Positions 1 through 7,380 are shown, counted from the stretch's first letter. The stretch: 17,585 nt of DNA from Treponema sp. (GCA_016293645.1 JAEDDW010000035.1:1-17585); one strand, 5' to 3'. Translations and numbers: made by a program. The notes: a model not told the origin generated them from the letters alone.

Positions 1-79
1 CCTCAAAACCCCGCCAGAGTGGGAACACAGCAACGGTATGAGGATGGTCATTGTGCCGTAGATTACCTGGACCTTTTTT
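1..79 (+). ncRNA. ffs: Bacterial SRP RNA (4.5S/scRNA), 3' part; truncated by window edge
   Basis: RNA component of the signal recognition particle, which binds Ffh and directs nascent exported proteins to the membrane. The domain IV apical hairpin is visible: the tetraloop GGAA (22-25) is closed by GUG (19-21) and CAC (26-28), followed by the conserved AGCA (29-32) and CGGUA (34-38). The flank AACCCCGCCAG (7-17) is typical of bacterial SRP RNAs. The 3' arm GUGCCGUAGAUUACCUGGACC (from about 53 to 73) resembles the 3' arm of E. coli 4.5S RNA. A run of six T (74-79) directly after the terminal CCTGGACC would end transcription. The 5' half that pairs with this arm lies outside the window, so the full secondary structure cannot be checked here. 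The gene converges on lptB with only a few bases between them. Confidence 0.85.
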
Positions 80-82
80 AAT

Positions 83-859
83 TTACATCGAGAAGTCTTT
101 TCCTAGATATATTTCGCGGGCCTCAGGCGATTTGAGGATATCTTCCTTGTTTCCCTGGGTGATGATTGTTCCGTTTGAAACGATGATGGCCCTGTCTGTG
201 ATTTCAAGAGTATCACGTACATTGTGGTCTGTAATGAGGATTCCGATTCCACGTTTGGCAAGAAGCTTTATCATACCCTTGATGTCTGCAACCGCAATAG
301 GGTCGATTCCGGCAAAAGGTTCATCCAGCAGAAGAAATTTCGGTTCGATCGCAAGGGAGCGGGCGATTTCGGTTCTGCGTCTTTCACCGCCGGACAAAGT
401 GTAGGCCTGCTGTTTTCTGATTCTTCCGATGGCAAATTCCTCGATGAGTTCTTCAAGTCTCTGTCTTTTTTCAACTTTTGTCAGATCCTTTCTTGTCTCA
501 AGGATCGACCATATGTTTTCTTCAACAGTCAGTTTTCTGAATACGGAAGGTTCCTGCGGAAGGTATGAAATGCCACGCTGTGCCCGTTTGTACATCGGAA
601 GATCTGTTATGCACTGGTTGTTCAAGAAAAGATCACCGGCTGTCGGTTTGTAGAAACCTACGATCATGTAGAAGGTTGTGGTCTTTCCTGCACCGTTAGG
701 CCCCAGAAGTCCAAGGACTTCTCCTGTTGTCATGGAAAAATCAATGCCTTTCACTACACGTTTTCTTCCGAAGGATTTATAAAGTGATGAAACTCTGAGG
801 GAATCTTTTTTCTCTTCCTTTTCAACGTTTTCTGCGTTCTGTTCAGCCATTTCACTCAT
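83..859 (-). CDS. lptB: LptB-type ABC transporter ATPase
   Basis: Cytoplasmic ATPase of an Lpt-type envelope lipid exporter. In the family it works with LptF/LptG in the inner membrane to push LPS or a related glycolipid along the LptC-LptA bridge. It has all canonical nucleotide-binding motifs: Walker A GPNGAGKT at residues 53-60, Q-loop Gln about 102 in the LptB-like stretch YLPQEPSVFRKL, signature LSGGE 155-159, Walker B LLLDEP 176-181, and switch His 212 (TDHN). At 258 aa it is slightly longer than E. coli LptB (241) because of a charged N-terminal extension of about 20 residues. The ATG overlaps the TGA of the upstream lptA-like gene by four bases (ATGA), indicating translational coupling. 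It is the last gene of the operon. LptF/LptG are not in this window. Confidence 0.93.
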   Translation of the reverse strand: MSEMAEQNAENVEKEEKKDSLRVSSLYKSFGRKRVVKGIDFSMTTGEVLGLLGPNGAGKTTTFYMIVGFYKPTAGDLFLNNQCITDLPMYKRAQRGISYLPQEPSVFRKLTVEENIWSILETRKDLTKVEKRQRLEELIEEFAIGRIRKQQAYTLSGGERRRTEIARSLAIEPKFLLLDEPFAGIDPIAVADIKGMIKLLAKRGIGILITDHNVRDTLEITDRAIIVSNGTIITQGNKEDILKSPEAREIYLGKDFSM

Positions 860-1644
860 TCTTTCTTTTCTCCCTCAGATGTCTTGTTTTCTTCCTGGTT
901 TTCAGAAGTTCCGTCTTCAGTCTTTTCCTGTGTGGCTCCCGGATTTTCAGAGGTATTTTCTCTGGTGGAATTTTCAGCAGTTGTTCCATCTGTGTTTTCT
1001 TCGGATTCCTCATCCTCGTCGGAGTTGTTTGTCGTAACGACGGAACCTTTGACCTTGCCCGAAAGTGTAATTTCCTGAGAGTCCATGTCCAGTTTTATGA
1101 CCTGGGCACGGAATGTGTCTCCGTTCTGGACGATTTTAGGATTTCCACTCATCTCAAGGATCTGCTCGTTTTTTCTGTATATTGCATAGGCGGAAGTACA
1201 TACATTGTCTTTTTGAGTCAGATTTATTTTTATCTGCATGACGGCGACTTCCGAATCCTGATTGTATTCAATGATCTGCGCCTGTGCCACAACATCGTTG
1301 TCGTTGTCCACAAGATTCACGTTGTTTTCCAGAGTCGCAATCTTTGTTTCCCTGTCATAGAGAAGTTTTCCGCATTTGAAGTCAAGATTGCTTTCTGTAT
1401 TTTTCCCGGAGATGTTTCCTTCAGCCTTGATCATCCTGAAGTCCTTTCCTGAAAGTTCAATGTAGTCGGCATTGATTATCATGGTCTTTGTGTTGACCTT
1501 TGCATTTCCCTTGAGGACAGTCACGCTGTTTTTGTTTCCGGCAACACCGCTCATCTTGTTTGCCGTGAAGGTTATTTTCTCGGCATGGCAGAAAGCTGAT
1601 AAAGAGAAAAGCAATGCTGCAGCTGCAAGTCTATTCATTTTCAA
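856..1644 (-). CDS. lptA: LptA/OstA-like periplasmic lipid transport protein with acidic tail
   Basis: Exported protein with an N-terminal signal peptide (residues 1 to about 21, ending AFCHA) followed by an OstA/LptA-type beta-jellyroll region. Two OstA-like stretches can be seen: VLKGNAKVNTKTMIINADYI at about 43-62 and a second around 164-200 with SGNPKIVQNGDTFRAQVIKL. The family forms the periplasmic bridge that carries lipid from LptBFGC to the outer membrane. Residues 208-262 form a Glu/Asp/Asn/Thr-rich low-complexity tail that usual LptA proteins (about 185 aa) lack. The start is uncertain: a TTG at 1644 lies 7 nt after GGGGAG, while an in-frame ATG at 1638 is 13 nt from it; both give the same signal peptide. 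The gene overlaps the lptC-like gene by about 14 bp and lptB by 4 bp. The name rests on domain resemblance plus gene order. Confidence 0.78.
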   Translation of the reverse strand: MKMNRLAAAALLFSLSAFCHAEKITFTANKMSGVAGNKNSVTVLKGNAKVNTKTMIINADYIELSGKDFRMIKAEGNISGKNTESNLDFKCGKLLYDRETKIATLENNVNLVDNDNDVVAQAQIIEYNQDSEVAVMQIKINLTQKDNVCTSAYAIYRKNEQILEMSGNPKIVQNGDTFRAQVIKLDMDSQEITLSGKVKGSVVTTNNSDEDEESEENTDGTTAENSTRENTSENPGATQEKTEDGTSENQEENKTSEGEKKE

Positions 1645-2281
1645 ATGTCATCTCCCCTGATGTTTCTTCTGATTCTTCATTTCTCTGGGCAAGGCCTTTT
1701 TCCCCACCAATTTCATCGGTCCCATCATTTTCATCGCTTTCGTCGTCATCGGTTTTTATTATGCCGGAGATGCTGTTTTCAAAAACAAAGCTTCTTGATA
1801 TTCCGCTTGCGGAAAAACCACTGCCTTCTATCTCGATGTCATCGCGTTCAAGATAGACCGTGTCGTTGATTCCGGATGAAAGCTGTTCAGTCTTTCCGTT
1901 CCATTTCAGGTTTGTTGCCCTCAACTTGAACTTCTGGTCTATGTTGTGAAGAAAAATATTGTTGAACAGGGTATAGATGTCGTTGTCGGAATCTATGCCA
2001 AGCAATGCGCACTTTCCTTCCGTGTTCAGATTGCCTTCTTCGTCCCAAGCGAAAAAAGATGCGTTCTTTGCATAGGCTGTATTGTCGCCTCTGTAGCGTT
2101 CAAGGGCTTCCGCCTGAATCTGGGTGTCCAGTCTCCGGTTCTTGTATTTTTTGTAGTTTACATTTTTGAATTGAAGCTCCGGGGTTACATTTTCCGTGTT
2201 GACAGGTTCTTCATACTTGAGTGAACATGATAAGGAGAAAACTGAAACTGCCATCAAAGCCAAAAAGATACTTTTCTTCAT
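1631..2281 (-). CDS. lptC: LptC-like lipoprotein with acidic C-terminal tail
   Basis: Predicted lipoprotein: a short basic N-terminus, a hydrophobic segment and the lipobox SLS-C with the lipidated Cys at 19. The rest (about 20-176) has the spacing of the LptC family, which links the inner-membrane Lpt complex to LptA; phrases such as NVNYKKYKNRRLDTQIQAE and LRATNLKWNGKTEQLSSG match the pattern seen in LPS export system LptC proteins. Residues 177-216 are an acidic, low-complexity tail (DDDESDENDG and following). E. coli LptC uses a transmembrane anchor, so a lipid anchor would be a variation. It starts 13 bp downstream of the rseC-like gene with no strong Shine-Dalgarno, and overlaps lptA. 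Assignment relies strongly on position next to lptA and lptB. Confidence 0.65.
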   Translation of the reverse strand: MKKSIFLALMAVSVFSLSCSLKYEEPVNTENVTPELQFKNVNYKKYKNRRLDTQIQAEALERYRGDNTAYAKNASFFAWDEEGNLNTEGKCALLGIDSDNDIYTLFNNIFLHNIDQKFKLRATNLKWNGKTEQLSSGINDTVYLERDDIEIEGSGFSASGISRSFVFENSISGIIKTDDDESDENDGTDEIGGEKGLAQRNEESEETSGEMTFENE

Positions 2282-2294
2282 CTGCTGGACCAGC

Positions 2295-2702
2295 CTATAG
2301 AACCTCTACGATCTCAGGTTTTCCCGGAACAGGAAACTTTCTTGTGATTATGTAGACTGCGGCTGCGGACAGAACAAGAAACAGCAGGACAAAGACCGCC
2401 CTTGCATCGTCATGGATTGTTCTGCCGAAAAGAGACATTATAGCCGGCGAAAAAATGTAGCCGCCTATTGCGCTGAGAAAAGGGATGAAAAGAGAACATA
2501 GCCCCTGTACTGCCTGGACTTTCTTGCTGGCGGCCACAATGACTACGGAACCTTTCTTGATTTCAAATCCCTTTGGATTGGTTATCTCAAAGGAATTTTT
2601 TACTTTTGCGCACCCTGTGGTACACGAGATACATTCTTCTTTTTCAAAGTGAACTGCTTCGATTGTATTTTCAGTTGATGTGACAAGTGCTTTTTCGGTC
2701 AT
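2295..2702 (-). CDS. rseC: RseC/MucC family two-TM membrane protein with Cys cluster
   Basis: Small inner-membrane protein of the RseC/MucC (SoxR-reducing system) family. The family pattern is visible: an N-terminal soluble part with a cysteine cluster Cx2Cx3C (C24, C27, C31), a short beta-rich segment with KKGSVVIVAAS, then two hydrophobic helices at about 67-86 and 101-119 separated by a short polar loop, and a short C-terminal tail. In Proteobacteria RseC modulates sigma E and is part of the Rnf/Rsx-linked SoxR reducing system. Neither partner is visible here, so the role in this organism is open; redox sensing or metal binding by the Cys cluster is inference. The start codon overlaps the stop of the upstream TPR gene (ATGA), with AGGAAG upstream. 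Confidence 0.72.
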   Translation of the reverse strand: MTEKALVTSTENTIEAVHFEKEECISCTTGCAKVKNSFEITNPKGFEIKKGSVVIVAASKKVQAVQGLCSLFIPFLSAIGGYIFSPAIMSLFGRTIHDDARAVFVLLFLVLSAAAVYIITRKFPVPGKPEIVEVL

Positions 2703-3226
2703 CTGTTTCTTCCTTTGAATGATTCAAGAATTCTGGAACACTCGATATAACCGGTCTTGTTTCCAAGCTGCTCGTAGGTGTCCCTCAGGTTGAACAATGC
2801 ATCGTGGTAGTGAGGACAAAGGGAGACTGCGTGCTCAAAAAACTCCGCGGCCTCTTCAAACTCTTCAATCTGAAAATGGATGACACCGGCCGTGTTCCAG
2901 AAGTGAGGATTCATGTCGTTCACCTCAAACCCGTTTATGCAGTAGAACATGGCGTCATCATACAGTTCCATGCTGATGCAGAGGTTTGCAAGAGCTTCAA
3001 TTATCTCTTCGTTGTTTCTGTTCAGTCTGAGTGCATATTCCATTGAAGATTTTGCATCTTCAAAATTTCCCACGTCCCTGTAGGTGAGTGCAAGATTGAA
3101 CCAGAGAAGATAGTTTTCCTTTTCGACCGTAATTGCCCGTTTCAGACATGCGATAGCTTCCGGGTATTCTCCCTTGAAGGCAAGTCGTACGGCCTGGTTG
3201 TTGAGCTGTTCACTGCTTTCAAGCAT
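2699..3226 (-). CDS. TPR-repeat protein
   Basis: Soluble protein built almost entirely of about five tandem tetratricopeptide repeats of 34 residues, with typical spacing of small and aromatic residues (for example LWFNLALTYRDVGNFEDAK, HFWNTAGVIHFQIEEFEEAA, DALFNLRDTYEQLGNKTGY). No signal peptide. TPRs are protein-protein docking surfaces; the partner cannot be read from the sequence. Start choice: AGGAG at 3233-3237 abuts an ATG at 3232 with no spacer, whereas the second in-frame ATG at 3226 has a 6-nt spacer, so 3226 is preferred (175 aa). It overlaps the end of the polyprenyl synthase by 8 bp and the start of the rseC-like gene by 4 bp, so it belongs to the same transcript. Confidence 0.85.
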   Translation of the reverse strand: MLESSEQLNNQAVRLAFKGEYPEAIACLKRAITVEKENYLLWFNLALTYRDVGNFEDAKSSMEYALRLNRNNEEIIEALANLCISMELYDDAMFYCINGFEVNDMNPHFWNTAGVIHFQIEEFEEAAEFFEHAVSLCPHYHDALFNLRDTYEQLGNKTGYIECSRILESFKGRNR

Positions 3227-4319
3227 CTGCATCTCCTGTCTTTTCCTTTGCGGATGGAGGAATCATTGAGACAAAGAGTTCCCTGATGAGCATGGAATCT
3301 TCGTTGTCTCCAAAGAGGCGGATGAATTCATCGCATCCCTTGTTTATGTATTCTATGCCTTTTGCTCTTGCTTCTTCCACGGCACCGCTTTCAATGAGCA
3401 TCGCAACGGCTTCTTCCACGGCAGGACTTTCAATTCCGTCTTTTGCCGCAGTTTTGAAACACTGGTGCAGTTTTTCTATGAGTTTTGGATTCCATGCGTT
3501 TTTTTCGATGAACGAAAGTACAGGTAGAGATTTTTTGCCTTCCACAATATCATCGCCGCGTTTCTTTCCCGGATTCCCCGTCGTTATGTTGATCACGTCA
3601 TCGATGATCTGGAATCCTGCACCGATCTGGGCGGCGATGGTTCCGGCTTTGGAAACTGTATCTTCGTCAGCTCCCGAGGCAAGGGTTCCGATTTTTGCTG
3701 AAAGGGAAGCAAGGGTTCCGGTCTTGTTCTTCACCATTGCTATGTATTCTTCCTGATCAGGTTCCTTTGTGTTGTCATTGTGCCACGCAATGTCCATGGC
3801 TTGACCAAGGTGGAGTCTTCTCAGTTCTTCTGTGTATGTTGAATAGAGTCTGAGTTTAAGTTCTGCGGAACAGTCCAGGGCGTTTATGCACACCGGAGCC
3901 TGAAAATAAAGCCAGGATCCTGCGTTGATGGCCGTATCTGTTCCGTAGGTGATATATGCTGCAGGCTTTCCGCGTCTTGAATCCGACTTGTCCTCGATGT
4001 CATCATGGATCAGACTTGCTGTGTGGACGAATTCAACAAGGGGTGCCAGACTGTAGGCTGTTTTCTGGGCCTTTGATCTTTCTGTCTCTTTTGCTGAAGC
4101 TCTTGCGCATAGAACGAGAAGCAGCGGTCTCCAACGTTTGCCCCCAAGGTCAACCAGGGATCTTGTCGTCTCGAGAAGCGGATGTATGTGTGCTGCTTTG
4201 ACGGCTTCAGGTTCCTTTCCGAATGAATCGTTCTGCCACTGGGGATTCGAAGTCTGAGGAAGGAAAAACTTTATTGATTTTTCTATGTTTTCAAGATGTT
4301 CTATAAACACAGCGTTCAT
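3219..4319 (-). CDS. Trans-isoprenyl diphosphate synthase (polyprenyl synthetase)
   Basis: Enzyme that condenses isopentenyl diphosphate onto an allylic diphosphate to make linear polyprenyl diphosphates (carriers or quinone side chains). Visible motifs: GGKRWRP at 59-65, the first aspartate-rich motif DDIED at 106-110 followed by SDSRRGKPA, a second aspartate region QIIDDVIN at 237-244, and KRGDDIVEGKKSLP at about 253-266. The second motif reads DDVIN rather than the usual DDxxD, although family members with a relaxed second motif exist. At 366 aa it is longer than FPP/GGPP synthases (about 300) because of N- and C-terminal extensions. Product chain length cannot be decided from sequence alone. 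It is the first gene of the operon leading to lptB, which suggests a link to envelope lipid metabolism. Confidence 0.88.
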   Translation of the reverse strand: MNAVFIEHLENIEKSIKFFLPQTSNPQWQNDSFGKEPEAVKAAHIHPLLETTRSLVDLGGKRWRPLLLVLCARASAKETERSKAQKTAYSLAPLVEFVHTASLIHDDIEDKSDSRRGKPAAYITYGTDTAINAGSWLYFQAPVCINALDCSAELKLRLYSTYTEELRRLHLGQAMDIAWHNDNTKEPDQEEYIAMVKNKTGTLASLSAKIGTLASGADEDTVSKAGTIAAQIGAGFQIIDDVINITTGNPGKKRGDDIVEGKKSLPVLSFIEKNAWNPKLIEKLHQCFKTAAKDGIESPAVEEAVAMLIESGAVEEARAKGIEYINKGCDEFIRLFGDNEDSMLIRELFVSMIPPSAKEKTGDADA

Positions 4320-4341
4320 TTCACCATCTTACTAAAAAACA

Positions 4342-4372
4342 GTACAAAATACCATACAGGCCCTGTCAGAAG
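4342..4372 (-). promoter_or_regulatory. Possible promoter of the polyprenyl synthase-lpt operon
   Basis: In the 96-bp gap upstream of the synthase, the minus strand shows CTGACA, a 17-bp spacer and TGTACT (5/6 and 4/6 matches to sigma-70 consensus), giving a short leader before the ATG at 4319. The spacer holds the small inverted repeat ACAGG-G-CCTGT. This is a weak match; readthrough from the gene upstream is an alternative. Confidence 0.3.
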
Positions 4373-4415
4373 GAGATCAAGACCCGTATCTGCCTTCATA
4401 ATGGAAATCAGAAGT

Positions 4416-5237
4416 TTACTTGTTGTATGTGAATTCTGTGATCGAAACAAGTTCATTTGCCGTGGCACCGAATTTTTCGGCGATTGAATAGACGCTTATC
4501 CTTACAGGATCGCCGTCGGCATTTGTCTTGATGATGTCGCGTTCAATAAGGTCTGTGTCTGTTGCGTAAATCTGGATTTCATTCACAAAGCCATTTTCGT
4601 CATGACGGAACACTGTTTTGCCGGCTTTTTTTCTGTCCGAATCAAGGTTTTCAATTGCTGAAAGTTCACCTTTGTCCGTGTAAAGGAATTTTTCTCCGTG
4701 TGAAAGAGTTCCGTCGCCAAAATAATAGGAGGCCTCAAGAACTTTGTCGTCGGCGGAAATCATGAAAATTGAACGGTTTATAAGTTTTCCGTCGCTGTTG
4801 TAAAGGCTTTCCGTCCTTCTGCCGGTTTCATATCTGTATATGTTTTTTGCAGTAAGTATGTTGTCTCCGTTGAATTCAGTTTCGGATTTGATTTTTCCGT
4901 CTGCGTATTCATATGCGATTTTTTTCGTCAGTTTTCCGGAAGCGTCAAAAAATGATGTCGAGGCAACTGTCCTGTCTCCGTTGTATTCGTATGTAATTCT
5001 GTCGGTCAGTTCGTCTTTTGAAGTGTAGGATGTGGTTTCTTTTCTCAATCCGTCTGAGAATGTATGTTCATGCTTTGATGCTACTGTGCGGAAGTATTCT
5101 CCGAATTTTGAAGATACGGAATATTCTGTCTTTGTATAGTTTTTTACGTTTCCTCTAGGTTCAAGAAGTTCGCTGTCAAAAGCAAAAAGGCTTGAGGCAA
5201 TGAGGGCAGTTGCCGTGAAAAGAATTGTTTTTTTCAT
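4416..5237 (-). CDS. Exported protein with Tyr-rich beta-hairpin repeats, function unknown
   Basis: Not recognised as a named gene. Residues 1 to about 19 form a signal peptide (MKKTILFTATALIASSLFAF). The mature part contains repeated units of roughly 20-25 residues with the pattern aromatic-x-Tyr-x-x-Gly/Asp, e.g. RITYEYNGDRTV, KIAYEYADGKIK, KNIYRYETGRRT, EKFLYTDKGELS, KTVFRHDENGFV. This is similar in style to the antitoxin-like MORN_2 and RHS/YD repeats that make stacked beta-hairpins, so a periplasmic or outer-surface location is likely. A good Shine-Dalgarno (GGGAGG, 7-nt spacer) precedes the ATG. It is transcribed divergently from the ModF-like gene and probably as its own unit. Confidence 0.75.
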   Translation of the reverse strand: MKKTILFTATALIASSLFAFDSELLEPRGNVKNYTKTEYSVSSKFGEYFRTVASKHEHTFSDGLRKETTSYTSKDELTDRITYEYNGDRTVASTSFFDASGKLTKKIAYEYADGKIKSETEFNGDNILTAKNIYRYETGRRTESLYNSDGKLINRSIFMISADDKVLEASYYFGDGTLSHGEKFLYTDKGELSAIENLDSDRKKAGKTVFRHDENGFVNEIQIYATDTDLIERDIIKTNADGDPVRISVYSIAEKFGATANELVSITEFTYNK

Positions 5238-5278
5238 TTTGATCCTCCCGAAAATTGCAGATCCTGCAGATACCGTTC

Positions 5279-5307
5279 ATTTTACTATGGAGATTGATGA
5301 CGCTCAA
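5279..5307 (-). promoter_or_regulatory. Promoter of the exported repeat protein
   Basis: Minus-strand TTGAGC (5307-5302), 17-bp spacer and TAAAAT (5284-5279) give a sigma-70-like promoter with a start near 5272 and a leader of about 35 nt carrying GGGAGG. Confidence 0.5.
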
Positions 5308-5338
5308 GGGTTTTCTTTCTACGGAACTGCATCGAGCG

Positions 5339-5368
5339 TTGGAATATTTACTGGCAAAGTGATAGACT
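5339..5368 (+). promoter_or_regulatory. Possible promoter of the ModF-like gene
   Basis: TTGGAA, 18-bp spacer and TAGACT, 40 bp before the ATG at 5408. Both hexamers match consensus at four of six positions only. The leader would carry AGGAAG six bases before the ATG. Confidence 0.3.
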
Positions 5369-5407
5369 TCCTTCGTTTACAAATTTCTATTTTTCCAGGA
5401 AGTATCT

Positions 5408-6997
5408 ATGTCAGAGAATTTGATGAATATTGAGAACTGCTGTATCCGGAATACCGTAAAGACTTTTTTGCCTACGATCGACTGGACTTTTAAAAGAGGT
5501 GAGGCCTGGCTTGTCACTGGCCCCAATGGTGGCGGCAAGGCGGATTTCATCAAGGCTCTTGCAGGTCAGCTTTATTTTGAACCCAACTCGGCGGATGGAT
5601 GCTGTGAAAACAATTTTGAAAAAAGTGTTGCCGTCGTGTCCCTTGAGGAAGCTGCTTCACTGATTGAAGAAGAGCGGGAACGCGATGAAAGCGAATATAT
5701 GGACAAGGAAGATATTGGTCGTACCGGACGAGCATACATCTGCGAGGTACTTGGCGGATCAAGCAAAAAAAATGCTCCTCTTCCTGAAATCGCATCCCGT
5801 CTTGAGACGTTGCCGCAGGTGAAGCTTTGCGGTGTCGAGAAAATTCTTGACCGTGGTCTGCGCTACATGTCCACAGGGGAAATCCGTCGTACGCTTCTCT
5901 GCCGTGCCTTGCTTTCCGGGGCAAGACTTCTCGTCCTCAGTGACCCTTTTGCAGGCCTTGATGTGGAATCCCGCAGAATCCTTCTTGAGTTTTTCACGAC
6001 CATAGTTTCAAAACAGCTGTCCGACAATGGAGCAGACGAAAGTCCGTTCCCGCACATAATCCTTTGCATGGAACGTTTTCATGAGATTCCCGACTCCATA
6101 AACCGCGTCCTGGAATTCCGGGACAGAAAAATTTCATTCTGCGCAGATCGCCTTGCTTACGAAAATCTTCTTAAGAAAGCCGAGGTTGAAAAAAATGCCA
6201 CACGCGAAGCTGAAAAAAACGCCTTCCTTGCGGAACTTGCAGAAATCCAGAGCGACAGCAGGATTCTTTCCGACACGATCAATTCCGTCGATGTTCCTGA
6301 CAGCCTGATAAAATTCGACAAGGTGAATGTAGGCTGGGAAGACCATCATGTTCTGGTGGATCTGGAATGGGAAGTAAAAAAAGGAGATCACTATCTTGTG
6401 CGTGGACCAAACGGCAGCGGAAAGACAACCATCATGGAACTCATAACCGGTGACAACATGCAGGTGTTCCGTGAGCCTGTCTATCTTTTTGGCAACAGAC
6501 GCGGAACAGGCGAAACCATCTGGGACATCAAGCGTCATCTTGGAATCGTCAGCTACCGTCTTCATGTCGAGTACCGCATGGTAGGCGGAACTTCTCTGCA
6601 GAACGTGATCATCTCCGGCTTCCATGACAGCATCGGTCTTTATGAAATGCCTACGGATTATGAGATTGCCGTTGCCAAAGCATGGCTCAAGCTTGCCGGA
6701 TTTGCGGGGCGTGAAATGGAATCTTTTGGAAATTTGAGCTATGGAGAGCAGCGTGCCGTTCTTATTCTTCGTGCCGCAGTGAAATCTCCAAGGGTCCTTA
6801 TTCTTGATGAACCTTGCCACGGCCTTGATGAAAACTACCGCAGTAAAATTCTTGATCTTCTTGAGAAAATCGCTTCAACCGGAACTACGACACTGCTTCA
6901 CGTTACCCACGACCCTACAGAAGTTCTGGATTGCGAGAAGCATGTCCTTGAGCTTCATCCGGGAGAAAGTCCAATGTATAGAATAATTGAACGATAG
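5408..6997 (+). CDS. modF: ModF-like protein with two fused ABC ATPase domains
   Basis: Soluble protein of two ABC nucleotide-binding domains in tandem with no membrane segment, closely patterned on E. coli ModF (490 aa), including the shared stretches GETIWDIK and GLDVESRR and a C-terminal tyrosine/arginine end. ModF is linked to molybdate/photorepair (PhrA) loci but its function is poorly defined, and no modABC is nearby here. NBD2 is canonical: Walker A GPNGSGKT 333-340, LSYGE 443-447, Walker B LILDEP 464-469, His 501. NBD1 is degenerate: Walker A ends GGGKA (38-45, Ala instead of Ser/Thr) and Walker B reads VLSDP (Ser 178, Asp 179 in place of Asp-Glu), while the STGE signature (155-158) remains. 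NBD1 therefore probably does not hydrolyse ATP. AGGAAG lies six bases before the ATG. Confidence 0.82.
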   Translation: MSENLMNIENCCIRNTVKTFLPTIDWTFKRGEAWLVTGPNGGGKADFIKALAGQLYFEPNSADGCCENNFEKSVAVVSLEEAASLIEEERERDESEYMDKEDIGRTGRAYICEVLGGSSKKNAPLPEIASRLETLPQVKLCGVEKILDRGLRYMSTGEIRRTLLCRALLSGARLLVLSDPFAGLDVESRRILLEFFTTIVSKQLSDNGADESPFPHIILCMERFHEIPDSINRVLEFRDRKISFCADRLAYENLLKKAEVEKNATREAEKNAFLAELAEIQSDSRILSDTINSVDVPDSLIKFDKVNVGWEDHHVLVDLEWEVKKGDHYLVRGPNGSGKTTIMELITGDNMQVFREPVYLFGNRRGTGETIWDIKRHLGIVSYRLHVEYRMVGGTSLQNVIISGFHDSIGLYEMPTDYEIAVAKAWLKLAGFAGREMESFGNLSYGEQRAVLILRAAVKSPRVLILDEPCHGLDENYRSKILDLLEKIASTGTTTLLHVTHDPTEVLDCEKHVLELHPGESPMYRIIER

Positions 6998-7012
6998 CGC
7001 GACAGCCAGTGC

Positions 7013-7055
7013 AAAAAAAACGCCTGCATTTCTTGCGAAGTGCAGGCGTTCATTT
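7013..7055. terminator. Bidirectional rho-independent terminator
   Basis: A 10-bp perfect stem AACGCCTGCA (7019-7028) / TGCAGGCGTT (7041-7050) with a 12-nt loop lies between the convergent modF-like and CBM48 genes. On the minus strand it is followed by eight U, making it a strong terminator for the CBM48 gene; on the plus strand the tail TTCATTT is weaker. Confidence 0.88.
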
Positions 7056-7071
7056 ATGGGGCATGCAGTAA

Positions 7072-7380
7072 TCAGCAGATTACTACAGAGTTGTCTGTGT
7101 GGCTGAAAGGTGCAGGAATGTACTTGTCTGCTTCCCAGTCGTTTTCCCAGTGCTTACCATCAAGAAGATAGCGGAACTGATATTCCTTTCCTGGTTCAAG
7201 CTTGACCTTTACAGAGAAAGAACCGTCTTTTCCCTTTGTGAGTGGTGTATCTGTGCTGCTCCAGCTGTTGAAATCTCCTGCGAGGGTGATTTTTTCAGCA
7301 CCGTGTGTTTCATTTGCCTTTACAGTAAATGTTACTGTACATGTCTTCTTATCCTTGGAATAAGTTTTCTTCAATGACAT
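7072..7380 (-). CDS. Free-standing CBM48/isoamylase N-terminal (glycogen-binding) domain protein
   Basis: A 102-residue protein that consists only of an E-set/CBM48 domain, the alpha-glucan-binding fold found at the N-terminus of glycogen branching and debranching enzymes and in AMPK beta. Supporting motifs are ITLAGDFNSW (31-40), SFSVKVKLEPGKEYQFRYLL (54-73) and DGKHWENDWEADKYIPAP (74-91); the aromatic residues W40, W78 and W82 are the ones usually involved in sugar contact. No signal peptide and no catalytic domain. It may bind glycogen or a glycan-active partner, which is inference. The start has AAGGAG seven bases upstream. Its 3' end faces a strong terminator, so it is a single-gene unit. 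Confidence 0.88.
   Translation of the reverse strand: MSLKKTYSKDKKTCTVTFTVKANETHGAEKITLAGDFNSWSSTDTPLTKGKDGSFSVKVKLEPGKEYQFRYLLDGKHWENDWEADKYIPAPFSHTDNSVVIC

Noticed and set aside
3286..3756. 156-codon open frame antisense to the polyprenyl synthase
   Set aside because: Shadow frame; its Ser/Met/Ala-rich composition reflects the complementary codons of the real gene.
5238..5407. Molybdenum-cofactor riboswitch upstream of the ModF-like gene
   Set aside because: The gap is 170 bp, shared with a divergent promoter, and I see no long paired structure matching that class.
6134..6820. 228-codon open frame antisense to the ModF-like gene
   Set aside because: Shadow of a gene with clear ABC motifs; no independent support.
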